The notes below the pieces were generated by a model. That model had not been told where the DNA came from and did not search any database. It saw only the letters and a list, made by a program, of their open reading frames with translations. Source: Rhodovibrionaceae bacterium (GTDB lineage: Bacteria > Pseudomonadota > Alphaproteobacteria > Kiloniellales > DSM-21159). From it: a stretch of DNA of 41,706 nt. This document shows, piece by piece, positions 1-10,374 of this stretch. Position numbers and translations under genes: made by a program. Within the stretch, counting starts at the first letter, position 1. Each line of letters starts with the position of its first letter. The DNA is taken from assembly GCA_028282405.1 (NCBI GenBank), contig JANQIA010000397.1:1-41706 (forward strand). The letters run 5' to 3'.

Positions 1-1292
1 TCTTTGGCTTCGAGGTGGCGGCGATCACCTTCGTGACGGTCGCGCTCTACATCGCCTACACCTACCGGGTGACCGAGTGGCGCCTCCATCTCAGGCGGCG
101 GATGAACGACAGCGACACGGCTGCCAACTCCAAGGCGATCGACAGCCTGCTGAACTACGAGACGGTCAAGTACTTCGGTAACGAGCGTCACGAGGCCGGG
201 CGCTACGACGTCGGCCTGCAGCGCTACGAAGGGGCGGCGACCCGCTCCAAGAGCAGTCTCGCCATCCTCAACATCGGCCAGGCGGTGATTATCGCTCTGG
301 GTGTCACTTTCTTGATGCTGCTGGCCGCCCACCGAGTGGTCGCCGGCAGCATGACCATCGGCGACTTCGTCGCCGTCAACGCCTACATGATTCAGATGGC
401 GCAGCCGCTGAACTTCTTCGGCTTCGTCTACCGCGAGGTGAAGCAGTCGCTGACCGACATGGAGACCATGTTTCAGCTTCTGCTGTTCAATGCGGAGGTT
501 CAGGACAAGCCGGGCGCGCCGCCCTTGGCCGTGTCGGGCGGCGCCATCCGCTTCGAGGATGTCTCCTTCGGCTACGACCCGCGCCGGCCCATCCTGAAGG
601 ACGTCAGCTTCGCCATCCCGGCCGGCCACACGGTGGCCGTGGTGGGGTCCAGCGGCGCCGGCAAGTCCACCCTCTCCCGCCTGCTGTTCCGCTTCTACGA
701 GGTCAGCGACGGGCGGATTACCATCGACGGGCAGGACATCCGCGACGTCACGCAGGACTCGCTGCGCGCCACCATCGGCATCGTTCCGCAGGACACGGTG
801 CTGTTCAACGACACCATCGGCTACAACATCGCCTACGGCCGCCCCGACGCGAGCCAGGAGGAGATCGACGAGGCGGCGCGGCTCGCGCACATCGACAAGT
901 TCATCGCCGCTCTGCCGGACGGCTATGGCGCCATCGTCGGGGAACGGGGGCTGAAGCTCTCGGGTGGCGAGAAGCAGCGGGTCGCCATTGCCCGCACGGT
1001 GCTGAAGCGGCCGGCCATCCTGCTGTTCGACGAAGCGACCTCGGCGCTGGACACCAAGACCGAGCGGGAGATCCAGGCCAACCTGCGTGAAGTCTCCCAG
1101 GGGCGCACAACCCTGGTAATCGCCCACCGCCTGTCTACCATCGTGGACGCCGACGAGATTTTGGTGTTGGATGCCGGCCGCATCGTCGAGCGCGGGCGGC
1201 ATCAGGATCTCCTGGCGCACGACGGCCACTATGCCGCCATGTGGCGGCGCCAGCAGGAATCGGCGGACGACGGCTTGGTGGCGGCGCAGTAG
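1..1292 (+). CDS. ABC transporter, Atm1/HMT1-type half exporter (permease + ATPase), 5' truncated by window edge
   Basis: Frame is open from the window start (FGFEVAAITF...); Walker A GSSGAGKST, signature LSGGEKQR, Walker B ILLFDEATSALD; TM segments with Atm1-like NYETVKYFGNE motif. Confidence 0.93.
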   Translation, partial: FGFEVAAITFVTVALYIAYTYRVTEWRLHLRRRMNDSDTAANSKAIDSLLNYETVKYFGNERHEAGRYDVGLQRYEGAATRSKSSLAILNIGQAVIIALGVTFLMLLAAHRVVAGSMTIGDFVAVNAYMIQMAQPLNFFGFVYREVKQSLTDMETMFQLLLFNAEVQDKPGAPPLAVSGGAIRFEDVSFGYDPRRPILKDVSFAIPAGHTVAVVGSSGAGKSTLSRLLFRFYEVSDGRITIDGQDIRDVTQDSLRATIGIVPQDTVLFNDTIGYNIAYGRPDASQEEIDEAARLAHIDKFIAALPDGYGAIVGERGLKLSGGEKQRVAIARTVLKRPAILLFDEATSALDTKTEREIQANLREVSQGRTTLVIAHRLSTIVDADEILVLDAGRIVERGRHQDLLAHDGHYAAMWRRQQESADDGLVAAQ

Positions 1293-1325
1293 CATGCGCC
1301 TAAGCTGGCCAGGGGAAGGGGGGCT

Positions 1326-2666
1326 ATGGACGAGCGGGAGCGCCTTTTGCGCGCCGCCATGTCGGGGCGCTTGGCGGAGGTCGACCAGCTCACTGGCGAT
1401 CTCGGGGACTTGTCGACCAAGGATCTCGCGGTCGCCTGCACCCTTTGCCGGGCCGAGGACGCCTTGGCGTTGATCGCCGCCGCGCCGGACGTCAACCAGG
1501 CGCTTGCGCCCTTCGACTGGCCGCCCCTGCTCTATCTCTGCTTTTCCCGGCTGCAGCGGCGGGCGGAGGCGGCAGCGGCCGCCAGCCGCATCGCCGAAGC
1601 GCTGATCGGGTGCGGGGCCGACGTCAATGCCCGCAAGCCGGAAAGCTCGGCTGCGCATCCGGAGACCGCGCTCTACGGTGCCGCCGGGGTCAACGCCAAC
1701 CCCCAACTGACGGAACGGCTGCTCTCGGCCGGTGCCGACCCGAACGACGGCACCGAGGAGATCGGCGCCGAGACCCTCTATCACGCGGCCGAGTTGCCGG
1801 ATAACCGCTGCTTGCGGTTGCTTCTGGCCGCCGGCGTGGCGCAGGACAAGCTGTCCTACTGCCTGGCCCGCAAGCTGGATTTCGAGGATCCGGAAGGCGC
1901 CCTCCTGTTTTTGGAGGCCGGCGCCGACCCCAACTTCGTGACCCCTTTCGGCAACCGGGAAACGCGCGTCCACAAGGCGGTGCGGAGCGATCGCTCTCTC
2001 ACCGTTCTCGACCTCCTGCTCGCGGGTGGGGGACGGACCGACGCGCAGGATGCCGACGGCCTGACGCCCTATGCTCTCGCCGTGCGCATGGGCCGGACGT
2101 TCCTGACTGGGCGCCTGCTGCAGGCCGGGGCCACTGCCGAGGAGGCAGGTGCCCTCGACGTCTTTCTTGGGGTTTGCGCCCGCGGTGATCGCTCCGCCGC
2201 CGGCTATCTGATCGAGCGGCAGCCGGACCTCCGGGCCGAAGCCTCGACCAGCCATGCGGGCCACTTGGCAACCGCCGCCTTCGAAGGCCGGCACAAGGCG
2301 GTCGCCTTGATGCTCGACCTCGGTTTCCCGCCGGACGCGCGGGGCGAGTTCGGCTCCGCCCTCCACATGGCCTGCTGGCGCGGCCATGCCGAAGCGGTGC
2401 AGGCGCTCGTGGCGGGCGGCGCCGATCTGGAGCTGGCCAACGACTTCGGCGGCATGCCGCTGGATACGGCGGTCTTCGCCGCCTTCAATTGCCACGATCC
2501 GCTAGGCGGCATGACCACCTGGGGCCTGCCCGAGGACGTGCGTCACGGTGACTACCCCGGTGTTGTCCGCGCCCTGCTCGAGGGCGGGGCGGACGTCAAC
2601 GTGATCACGGACTTTCCGACGGGCCGCGCGGATATCGACGCGGTCCTTGCCGAGTGGCGCTCGTAG
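1326..2666 (+). CDS. Ankyrin repeat protein
   Basis: Repeated GADVNAR / GADPNDG / GADPNFV / GADLELAN / GGADVNV ankyrin-type motifs over 446 aa. Confidence 0.88.
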   Translation: MDERERLLRAAMSGRLAEVDQLTGDLGDLSTKDLAVACTLCRAEDALALIAAAPDVNQALAPFDWPPLLYLCFSRLQRRAEAAAAASRIAEALIGCGADVNARKPESSAAHPETALYGAAGVNANPQLTERLLSAGADPNDGTEEIGAETLYHAAELPDNRCLRLLLAAGVAQDKLSYCLARKLDFEDPEGALLFLEAGADPNFVTPFGNRETRVHKAVRSDRSLTVLDLLLAGGGRTDAQDADGLTPYALAVRMGRTFLTGRLLQAGATAEEAGALDVFLGVCARGDRSAAGYLIERQPDLRAEASTSHAGHLATAAFEGRHKAVALMLDLGFPPDARGEFGSALHMACWRGHAEAVQALVAGGADLELANDFGGMPLDTAVFAAFNCHDPLGGMTTWGLPEDVRHGDYPGVVRALLEGGADVNVITDFPTGRADIDAVLAEWRS

Positions 2667-2704
2667 CTTGCCGAAGCGCCGGTCCGCTGGCAGTGGTTAG
2701 CCCT

Positions 2705-3679
2705 ATGAGTCAGGATCTTGCGCGCGACCTCATGGACGGCCAGCGCCGGGCGCTCGCTCGGGCGATCACCCTGGTCGAGTCGAGCCGCCAGGACCATCGT
2801 CTGGAAGCGGAGAAGCTGCTGAGCACGGTCCTGCCGCGCACCGGCGGGGCGGTGCGCCTGGGCATCTCCGGCGTGCCCGGCGTCGGCAAGTCGACCTTCA
2901 TCGAGGCCTTCGGGCTCTTCCTCATCGAGGCCGGTAAGAAGGTCGCCGTCTTGGCGGTCGACCCCTCCTCGCGGCGCAGCGGCGGCTCGATCCTGGGCGA
3001 CAAGACCCGCATGGAAGAGCTGACCCGGCGCGATGAGGCCTTCATCCGCCCCTCTCCGGCGGGCGAGAGCCTGGGCGGCGTGGCGCGGCGCACGCGGGAA
3101 GCGATGCTGCTCTGCGAGGCGGCGGGTTACGACGTGGTGATCGTCGAGACGGTCGGCGTCGGCCAGTCGGAAACGGCCGTTGCCGACATGGTCGACCTCT
3201 TCCTGCTGCTGCTGCTGCCGAGCGGGGGCGACGAGCTGCAGGGCATCAAGCGGGGCATCGTCGAGCTGGCCGACATGGTCGTGGTCAACAAGGCCGACGG
3301 CGCACTGGTCGAGGCCGCCCGCCGCGCCGCCGCCGAATATCAGAGCGCGCTCAGGATGCTGCGCCCGGTGACCCACGACTGGCAGGTTCCGGTCCTGCTC
3401 TGCTCCGCTCTGGAGGGGCGGGGACTGGAGGAGGTCTGGGCCCGCATCGGGCAATACCGCGCGCTGCAGCAAGACAGTGGATTATGGGCAGAAAAGCGGC
3501 AGAACCAGGCCAGCGCCTGGCTTTGGCGGGAGATCGAGGAAAGCTTGCTCAACGCTCTCCATCACCATCCCCGTGTGGCGCAGGAGATTGCCGGCATGGA
3601 AGCGGCGGTCCGGGAGGGCGGCCTGACCCCCTCCGCGGCAGCTCGGCGGCTCTTGGAGGCTTTCGGCATCGCGCCCTAG
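2705..3679 (+). CDS. MeaB/ArgK-family GTPase (methylmalonyl-CoA mutase-associated chaperone)
   Basis: [54 protein letters not shown]; internal ATG at 2705 preferred over ORF start 2654. Confidence 0.93.
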   Translation: MSQDLARDLMDGQRRALARAITLVESSRQDHRLEAEKLLSTVLPRTGGAVRLGISGVPGVGKSTFIEAFGLFLIEAGKKVAVLAVDPSSRRSGGSILGDKTRMEELTRRDEAFIRPSPAGESLGGVARRTREAMLLCEAAGYDVVIVETVGVGQSETAVADMVDLFLLLLLPSGGDELQGIKRGIVELADMVVVNKADGALVEAARRAAAEYQSALRMLRPVTHDWQVPVLLCSALEGRGLEEVWARIGQYRALQQDSGLWAEKRQNQASAWLWREIEESLLNALHHHPRVAQEIAGMEAAVREGGLTPSAAARRLLEAFGIAP

Positions 3680-3804
3680 CCCTGGTTTGACGCAATTGTT
3701 CGGGGATGCGCCTTGACCCGCGCCCAGCATGCCCGTATATCCCTCGCTCTGCCGGGCGCCTAGGGCGCCCGCTTGCTGTTTTTGACTTTCTTCAGGAAGC
3801 AACC

Positions 3805-4110
3805 ATGGCTCGACGCTGCGCCTTCACCGGCAAGGGCGTGATGAGTGGCAACAACGTCAGTCACGCCAACAACAAGACCCGCCGCCGTTTTCTGCCGAAC
3901 ATTCAGCAGACGGCGATGTTCAGCGATGCGCTGGGCCGCATGGTGCGCCTCAAGCTCTCGACACGGGCCATCCGCACGATCGAGCACAACGGCGGCCTCG
4001 ATGCCTTCCTGCTGTCGACGCCGGACCGCAAGCTGGGCGTCGAAGCGGTGCGGCTGAAGCGGACTATCCGCAAGGCGGCCGAAGCGGCCAAAGAGGCGGC
4101 GGCCGGCTAG
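3805..4110 (+). CDS. rpmB: 50S ribosomal protein L28
   Basis: [33 protein letters not shown]-terminus typical of L28; ATG at 3805. Confidence 0.96.
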   Translation: MARRCAFTGKGVMSGNNVSHANNKTRRRFLPNIQQTAMFSDALGRMVRLKLSTRAIRTIEHNGGLDAFLLSTPDRKLGVEAVRLKRTIRKAAEAAKEAAAG

Positions 4111-4137
4111 CCCCTTTTCGGCCTGCCGAACAGAAAC

Positions 4138-4164
4138 AAGCCCGGGTCCAGCTCGGGCTTTTTC
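4138..4164 (+). terminator. Rho-independent terminator downstream of rpmB
   Basis: AAGCCCG(4138-4144)...CGGGCTT(4154-4160) stem followed by a T run. Confidence 0.85.
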
Positions 4165-4299
4165 CGTTTGGGGTGCTCCAGTCTGGCCAGAGCCCTCCCA
4201 TTTTTGATCGGAAGCGCCTCGCTGCGGGGGAACGCGGCCGAGAGGCTGGTGCCTTGTTTGCGAGCAGATAAATGGTCGCCCTGTGGCGCCGCGCCTCTC

Positions 4300-4507
4300 G
4301 TTGTCATGCTTGGGCGAGGCTCACTGGGCCGTCAGGCCCAGGGCCGAGTTCCGAGCATCCACCTACCGGTCCGCACGGACGTCTCCCGTGGATCCTCGCA
4401 ACTCGCCTCTTCGGGTCTGCGACCCTGCGAGGCTCGCGCAAGGATGACATTCCTGGAGATGCGGCCGATGCCGCGCTCACCAACCCTCCTCCTTGACAGG
4501 GGAGGGA
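4300..4507. repeat. Cluster of intergenic REP-like palindromes
   Basis: Successive hairpins: TGTCATGCTTGGGC...CCGAGCATCCA; CCTCGCA(4394-4400)/TGCGAGG(4426-4432) enclosing GGGTC/GACCC; CCCTCCTC...GGGGAGGG. These resemble dispersed intergenic repeats common in alphaproteobacteria. Confidence 0.55.
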
Positions 4508-4525
4508 TGGTGACGGCGAAGCTCG

Positions 4526-4984
4526 CTAAGCGGCGGCTTCGGCCGCGATCAGCTCTGCGGGGTCGCCTTCCGCCACATCGCCGCTTTCGATGACGCGGCA
4601 GCAGACGCCGCCCCGCCAATCGCGGTTCAGCGCCTCGCGCAAGCCGCGCCGTGCCTCATCCATGCGATAGCAGGGCTCGGTCTCTTCGGTGATCTCCAGA
4701 AGAGCGCCGCCGATGCGCAGGCGCTGTCCCTTGCTGTCGGCCAGGGAAGGCAGGCCCTCGACGAAGAGGTTGGCCCGCCGCGTGGTCCAATCGAGGCTCT
4801 CGCCAAGCTCGGCGCAGGCCGCGTCCCAGGCCTCCTTCGAGAGGACGGTGACCTGGCGCTTCTTGAAGAGCTTGCCGCTGTAGTCGCCGGACAGCCCGCT
4901 TTCGACCTCGATGCGGCCCGCCGTCGCGGTTTCCATCGGGGCCTCGCTCTTGGCCTTGAAGGCGATGCCGATCAGCTTTGCCAT
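4526..4984 (-). CDS. MOSC domain protein
   Basis: 152 aa; GLSGDYSGK, RRANLFVEG, LLEITEETEPCYRMDEA as in MOSC domains with the conserved Cys. Confidence 0.85.
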   Translation of the reverse strand: MAKLIGIAFKAKSEAPMETATAGRIEVESGLSGDYSGKLFKKRQVTVLSKEAWDAACAELGESLDWTTRRANLFVEGLPSLADSKGQRLRIGGALLEITEETEPCYRMDEARRGLREALNRDWRGGVCCRVIESGDVAEGDPAELIAAEAAA

Positions 4985-5001
4985 GCTCTTCTTCCTCCCA
5001 C

Positions 5002-6012
5002 TTACTCGCTCAGGACTTCGAACATCACCAGCAACGTCCGCTGGATGGCACTGAAGTTATCGTCAGAAACGACATAGACCAAGAGGGCGCCGTCTGGACT
5101 CTCGCGCAGGAAAATGCCCTCGAAGTTGTCGATGGTCAGCGGCGGACGCATGGTCGCCAGAGTGGTCGCCTTGATCGCCGCGCCGGGGGCGAGCAGAGCC
5201 GGGTCGAAGCGCGCGATGCGAATGGTGAGGCCGCCGACCGGCGACCAGTGACGTTCGGAAACATAGACCAAGCCGTCAGGGCCCATGGCCATGTCGGTCG
5301 GCTGGGTCGGCTTGGGGCGGACGTAGTCGAAGGGTTGCCAGGCACCATCCTGGCGGATGTAGCCGCGGTACACGGCATTCGGCCCGGACAGGGAGACGGC
5401 GCCTTCGCGCAGGGCGATCAAGCGCCCGTCCGGCAGCTCGGTCATGGCTTCCATCGCCTGGTTCGAGCCGCGCGGCAAGTCGCCCGGAACGTCCATGATC
5501 TCCGCGGTCCCATCCGGCAGCGGGCCCGAGGCATAGGTGTGGATGCGGTGGAGCTGCTCGAAGGCCACCGCCCAGCTTCCGTCGGCACGGCGCACCAGGG
5601 CTTCCGCATCCTGCCGGTTCGCACGCCGAGAGATCGGGTCGCCGCGCTCGTCCTTCAGCCGGCCGAGCTTGGCGTCCTCGAAGCCGGCGAGCCAACCGCG
5701 GTCGTCATAGACCAGCGTGCCGGCCAGCCAGTTGCCCTCGTCGGTCAGCAGCACGATGTCCTCGCCGCCCGGCGCGACGTAGATGCCCGAAAGGCCGCCG
5801 AAGCTGCGGGAGGGAGAGGTCAGCTCCAGGCCGCCGCGCCAGGCCAGGGAGTCGATGCGTTCCTGCCGCGGCGCCTCGGGATTGAGCTTGCGCTGGATGA
5901 CGCGGATATCGACCGAGCTGCCGTCGTCGGCGACCGCCACCGGCGCCGCGAGCAGCGCCAGAGCGAGTCCGAATGCGCCAACGGCCCGAAGCCGGCGCAG
6001 CGCGTCAGGCAT
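5002..6012 (-). CDS. Esterase-like activity of phytase family protein, secreted
   Basis: Signal peptide; [59 protein letters not shown] typical of this family; 8-bp overlap with the upstream cobT. Confidence 0.82.
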   Translation of the reverse strand: MPDALRRLRAVGAFGLALALLAAPVAVADDGSSVDIRVIQRKLNPEAPRQERIDSLAWRGGLELTSPSRSFGGLSGIYVAPGGEDIVLLTDEGNWLAGTLVYDDRGWLAGFEDAKLGRLKDERGDPISRRANRQDAEALVRRADGSWAVAFEQLHRIHTYASGPLPDGTAEIMDVPGDLPRGSNQAMEAMTELPDGRLIALREGAVSLSGPNAVYRGYIRQDGAWQPFDYVRPKPTQPTDMAMGPDGLVYVSERHWSPVGGLTIRIARFDPALLAPGAAIKATTLATMRPPLTIDNFEGIFLRESPDGALLVYVVSDDNFSAIQRTLLVMFEVLSE

Positions 6013-7888
6013 GCGCCCGGCGCCGCCGGCGTGCGCCCGGTGCGGCGCGTCCGGCGCCGGGCAAGTCCTCTTCGAAGAGCTCGGCCAGCTTCTCCATCAT
6101 GGTGCCGCCGAGCTGCTCGGCATCGACGATGGTGACCGCGCGGCGGTAGTAGCGGGTGACGTCGTGGCCGATGCCGATGGCGACAAGCTGAACGGGCGAG
6201 CGGGTCTCGATATACTCGATGACGTCGCGGAGATGGCGCTCCAGGTAGTTGCCGGAATTCACCGACAGGGTCGAGTCGTCGACCGGTGCGCCGTCGGAAA
6301 TCACCATCAGGATGCGCCGCTGCTCGGAACGGCCGAGCAGGCGGTTGTGGGCCCAAAGCAGGGCCTCGCCGTCGATGTTCTCCTTCAGAATACCCTCGCG
6401 CAGCATCAGGCCGAGGTTCTTGCGGGCGCGGCGCCAGGGGGCGTCCGCGGCCTTGTAGATGATGTGCCGCAGGTCGTTGAGCCGCCCGGGGTTGGCCGGC
6501 TTGCCGGCGGCGATCCAGCGCTCTCGCGACTGGCCGCCCTTCCACATGCGGGTGGTGAAGCCCAGGACCTCCACCTTGACGCCGCAGCGTTCCAGGGTGC
6601 GGGCCAGGATATCGGCGCTCATGGCCGCGACCGAGATCGGGCGGCCGCGCATGGAGCCCGAGTTGTCGATCAGAAGGGTGACGACCGTGTCGCGGAACTC
6701 CGTATCCTTCTCCATCTTGTAGGAGAGGGAGTGGGTCGGGTTGACGATGACCCGCGCCAGCCGCGCGGTATCGAGCAGCCCTTCCTCCAGATTGAAGTCC
6801 CAGGCACGGGTTTGCTGCGCCAGCAGGCGCCGCTGCAGGCGGTTCGCCAGGCGGCCGATCACGCCCTGCAGGTGCGCGAGCTGCTGGTCCAGCATCTGGC
6901 GCAGCCGCGACAGCTCTTCGGCGTCGCAGAGCTCCTCGGCCGAGACCACCTCGTCGTGCTCCAGGGTGAAGACGTGGTAGCTGTCGCCACGGTCGTTGCG
7001 CATGGCGTCCCAATCGGGGCGCTGGCCGGGGTTGCCCGGCTCCTCCTCGCCGCTGCCGTCGCGCAGCTCGCCTTCGGCCTCGACCCCCTGCTCCTCGCTG
7101 CCGTCGCCCTCGCCGGATTCGTCGAGCTGGGCCTCCTGCATGGCGGCGGCATCGGCGGCATCCTTCTCGCCGCCTTCGCTCTGGGCGTCGTTAGGCTGGT
7201 CCTCGGCGCTGTCGTCGCCTTGCTCTTCTTCGCCCTGCTGGCTCGGATCCGGCTCGATGCTGGCATCGAGGTCCAGGTGCCCGAGCATCTCGCGGACGGC
7301 ATGGGCGAAGGCCTCCTGGTCGTCGACCAGCTTGGCCAACTGCGAGAGATCTTGCATCACCTGCGGTTCCAGGTCGCTCCGCCAGATGTCGGCCACGTGC
7401 TTGGCCGCCGGCGGCAAGCCCTGGCGGCTCAGGGTCTCGCGGGCCAGCAGGCCGATGACCTCGGCAAGCGGGATCTCGTCGCGCTGCTGAATCCGGTGAT
7501 AGCCGCGTACCCGGCAGCGGTTCTCCAGGGCGCTTATCAGGTTCAGCTCGCAGCCGGTCATGTTGCGCGCGCCGATGGCTTCGCAGCGCGCCTGCTCGAT
7601 GTTGTCGAAAATCTCGCCGGCAGTGCTGTCGCCCGGGCGGTTGCTGGCGTGGGTGCGGTCGTCGTGGTGGCGCAGGCGCAGCGCGATGCGGTCGGCCTCG
7701 CCGCGGACCAGCGCGACTTCGTCCGGCGGCAGGTTGCGCGAGGGCATGGGCAGGCGCAGCTCGTTGCCGGCCAGGCCCGGCGGGCTGGCGGCGAAGTTGG
7801 CCGTCAGGTCCTCCCGCTCGGCAATGGTCCGTGCCGTCGCTGCGGTGGCGCGCTTGAAGCGCTCGATCGGTGTCTCGGCCTTGTCCAT
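6005..7888 (-). CDS. cobT: Aerobic cobaltochelatase subunit CobT
   Basis: N-terminal [15 protein letters not shown], acidic central linker, C-terminal VWA-type domain [14 protein letters not shown] and [14 protein letters not shown]. Confidence 0.95.
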   Translation of the reverse strand: MDKAETPIERFKRATAATARTIAEREDLTANFAASPPGLAGNELRLPMPSRNLPPDEVALVRGEADRIALRLRHHDDRTHASNRPGDSTAGEIFDNIEQARCEAIGARNMTGCELNLISALENRCRVRGYHRIQQRDEIPLAEVIGLLARETLSRQGLPPAAKHVADIWRSDLEPQVMQDLSQLAKLVDDQEAFAHAVREMLGHLDLDASIEPDPSQQGEEEQGDDSAEDQPNDAQSEGGEKDAADAAAMQEAQLDESGEGDGSEEQGVEAEGELRDGSGEEEPGNPGQRPDWDAMRNDRGDSYHVFTLEHDEVVSAEELCDAEELSRLRQMLDQQLAHLQGVIGRLANRLQRRLLAQQTRAWDFNLEEGLLDTARLARVIVNPTHSLSYKMEKDTEFRDTVVTLLIDNSGSMRGRPISVAAMSADILARTLERCGVKVEVLGFTTRMWKGGQSRERWIAAGKPANPGRLNDLRHIIYKAADAPWRRARKNLGLMLREGILKENIDGEALLWAHNRLLGRSEQRRILMVISDGAPVDDSTLSVNSGNYLERHLRDVIEYIETRSPVQLVAIGIGHDVTRYYRRAVTIVDAEQLGGTMMEKLAELFEEDLPGAGRAAPGARRRRRAHA

Positions 7889-8065
7889 AGCCAGGATGCA
7901 ATAGTCCTCTGGGCTTGGCGGTCAAGCAGGAAGTGCCGCTCGGCCGGAGGACCTGGAGGGCTCTGCCGTTCGATCACAGCTTTGGATGGTTTTTCTGTTG
8001 TCCTGCCACCAAAACGTTTGCAGTCTGGCGAAATGGAGCTTGGCGTGTAGGGACCGGTCGGACAG

Positions 8066-9880
8066 ATGGGGGGTAAAGGGGGTGAACCGAATCCATACGA
8101 GCCAAACGGCTTTGTGCGACTGAGGCTTCTTGCTCTCTCCCTTCGCTTGATCGGCGCTTGGTGCTTGGATGGCGTCGCGCGCCTGATCGTTTGGCTGTTC
8201 CATGGTCAGGGTGCGCAGGAAGCCGGGTGCTTCGAGAAGGTTCGCCGTTGGGTCAGAAACACCGTCATGTGGATTTCCACGACGGCCGCGCTCTATCTGG
8301 TGATGCTCTGGAATCCCTTCGGATTCTCGACGGCGACGGACTTGGTTTCTGCCGAGATCTTCTATCGCGTTGTCGCCAGCCCGGGGTTCGAGAGCCAGAA
8401 TCCCAGCGAAAACCCTCATAAAGACAGCGTCTTAGATCATTTTTCCGTCGTTCTTCTCGTCGAAGACGACTTGGCGTTTTTCACCCAGCGCTGGCCGACG
8501 CACTACGCGCTGCATGCCGACGTGCTCGTGTCGCTCGATGAGCTTGGCGCCAAGGCCGTCGTCGTCGATATCGCTTTGCTCGACGACCGCACTCAGCAAG
8601 ACGATAGCTACGAAATTCTCCAATTCATGCTGGAGGACATGTGGGCCAGAGAAAGCGAGACAATTCCTGTGTTTCTTGCCTTGCCGCGCGAGGATAGCGG
8701 CCGGTTTCGCAGCCCTTTAAAGCCCTTTGTCGATGCGACTCAACCGGTGGAGGAAAGAGCGAAGATGAAGGAGACTCCTGCTTCTTGTGCCCTCGTCTCG
8801 GTGCCCGGCGGACGCTCGACCCGCAAGGGGCGTCTCTATGAGCTCTTTCAGCGGGAGCAGGCCTGGCAGGATGACAAGGTGGTCGAGAGCGGACAGCCGG
8901 TGTGGTCGGCTGCCTTGGCGGCGTACCTCGCGACCCGGGATGGCTGGGACATGGCAATGGGTTGCCGCGATTGGATGCGATGGCCGCTGGCGGAAACCCT
9001 CTCCGTCGGCGCAAGGCCCGAAGCGCCGTCGCCCGAGCGGATGATGGAAGTCGTCTGGGCGGCGAGAGACTTCGAGTTCGTCGACGAGAGCGGCACCTAC
9101 CGCAACAACGGCCTCTTCGACTGCAAGCCTGCGCTCGACAGCGTTGCGGCTCGCTTCGTCCGCGTAGTTCGCGACAATCTTATGGGGTTGGATAGCCACG
9201 CGGAACAAACCGGGCTTTCGTCATCGCTGTTGCAGATATGTGGGCCATTTCAGACCGTGGATCTGCGAACGCTCTTCGCTGTTGCGGAAAAGAGCGCGGA
9301 GGAACGCAACGAGCGGGAGAAGGCCGTAGAGGACATGCTAAAGGGCCGGGTGGTGTTCTACGGGGCTGCGGTCACGGCGGTCGAGGACCGCGTCGAGCCG
9401 CCGACGCACGCCCCTTTGCCGGCCGTCTACTTCCATGCCATGGCCGCCGCGAACCTGCTGGCCTACGAAGAGGATTACAAGAGGCCGAGCCGCGACTGGC
9501 ATGGCATCCCCATGAAGGAGCTCTTGCTCATCGCGGTGATCGCGATGGGCATCCTCATTCGAAGCTGCGCGCGTTCTACGATCGAGTCGGATTGGCGCCG
9601 TCATCGCCGCCAGCCGGGGCAAAGCGCGAGCTTGGCCGGCCAAGACTCTTCCGACGAACTCGAGACACTGCGCCTGTGGCTTCGATCTATCGGGACTGTC
9701 GCCATGGCAATGGCCTTCTACGTCCTCTTCGCGGGGAGCGTGACGTTCGTGGCTTGGAGCGAGCTCAATCTTGCGCCCGTCAACTTTGTCGCGGCCTTCA
9801 GCCTCGAGGTCGCTCGCAACCTGCTTACGCAAACGGTCGACACGCAGGTCATCGAGGACAAGCAGCATCCCGGTGAGTAA
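8066..9880 (+). CDS. CHASE2 domain membrane protein without recognisable output domain
   Basis: N-terminal TM; AKAVVVDIALLDD, GRVVFYGAAVTAVEDRVEPPTHAPLPAVYFHAMAAANLL as in CHASE2; two to three C-terminal TM helices, then the protein ends. Confidence 0.8.
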   Translation: MGGKGGEPNPYEPNGFVRLRLLALSLRLIGAWCLDGVARLIVWLFHGQGAQEAGCFEKVRRWVRNTVMWISTTAALYLVMLWNPFGFSTATDLVSAEIFYRVVASPGFESQNPSENPHKDSVLDHFSVVLLVEDDLAFFTQRWPTHYALHADVLVSLDELGAKAVVVDIALLDDRTQQDDSYEILQFMLEDMWARESETIPVFLALPREDSGRFRSPLKPFVDATQPVEERAKMKETPASCALVSVPGGRSTRKGRLYELFQREQAWQDDKVVESGQPVWSAALAAYLATRDGWDMAMGCRDWMRWPLAETLSVGARPEAPSPERMMEVVWAARDFEFVDESGTYRNNGLFDCKPALDSVAARFVRVVRDNLMGLDSHAEQTGLSSSLLQICGPFQTVDLRTLFAVAEKSAEERNEREKAVEDMLKGRVVFYGAAVTAVEDRVEPPTHAPLPAVYFHAMAAANLLAYEEDYKRPSRDWHGIPMKELLLIAVIAMGILIRSCARSTIESDWRRHRRQPGQSASLAGQDSSDELETLRLWLRSIGTVAMAMAFYVLFAGSVTFVAWSELNLAPVNFVAAFSLEVARNLLTQTVDTQVIEDKQHPGE

Positions 9881-10005
9881 GGAAGGAGGGGGCTGCGGGT
9901 AGGAATATTCACACGGCCTTAGGTCGTTTTATGACAGTGGACTCGCGCATTAGCTGAGGCTATGGTTTGACCCTAGAGTTGAAAAACTTAAGGGGATTGA
10001 CGGTC

Positions 10006-10374
10006 ATGCATCGCAGGCTTGGGGTAACCGTTGCATCCTTGGCAGTGGTTGGCGTTCTGCTGGTTTCGGTCGAGGCCTTGGCGATCGACTTGGGCAGCGT
10101 CGGCAGCATAAGGGGGACGCTCAAGGCATACACGAGCTCCAGCGGCAACGAGATCGCCGGTTCGGTTTCGAAAAGCGACATGAAAGGCCGTCCGATCGTC
10201 GGTGAAGAGAACGGCCGCTATGCCATCGACGTCGGGGGAACCCGGTACTGGGTCAGGAAGCACCAGGTCAGCAAGGACAGGAACCTGGCCGTTCCGCGCG
10301 GCTGCCAGAATCTGGCGACCGGCTTTTCCGGCAACAGCGCTTCGCGCGGTGCCGGCAAGGGATGCGCTGAATGA
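10006..10374 (+). CDS. Small secreted protein, SH3-like
   Basis: Signal peptide MHRRLGVTVASLAVVGVLLVSVEALA; C-terminal NGRYAIDVGGTRYWVRKHQV resembles SH3-type sequence; stop overlaps the next start (ATGA). Confidence 0.65.
   Translation: MHRRLGVTVASLAVVGVLLVSVEALAIDLGSVGSIRGTLKAYTSSSGNEIAGSVSKSDMKGRPIVGEENGRYAIDVGGTRYWVRKHQVSKDRNLAVPRGCQNLATGFSGNSASRGAGKGCAE

Noticed and set aside
5783-8050. 755-aa + strand ORF
   Set aside because: Antisense to cobT and the esterase-like gene; low-complexity V/A/L/G/D/Q-rich shadow frame typical of high-GC DNA.
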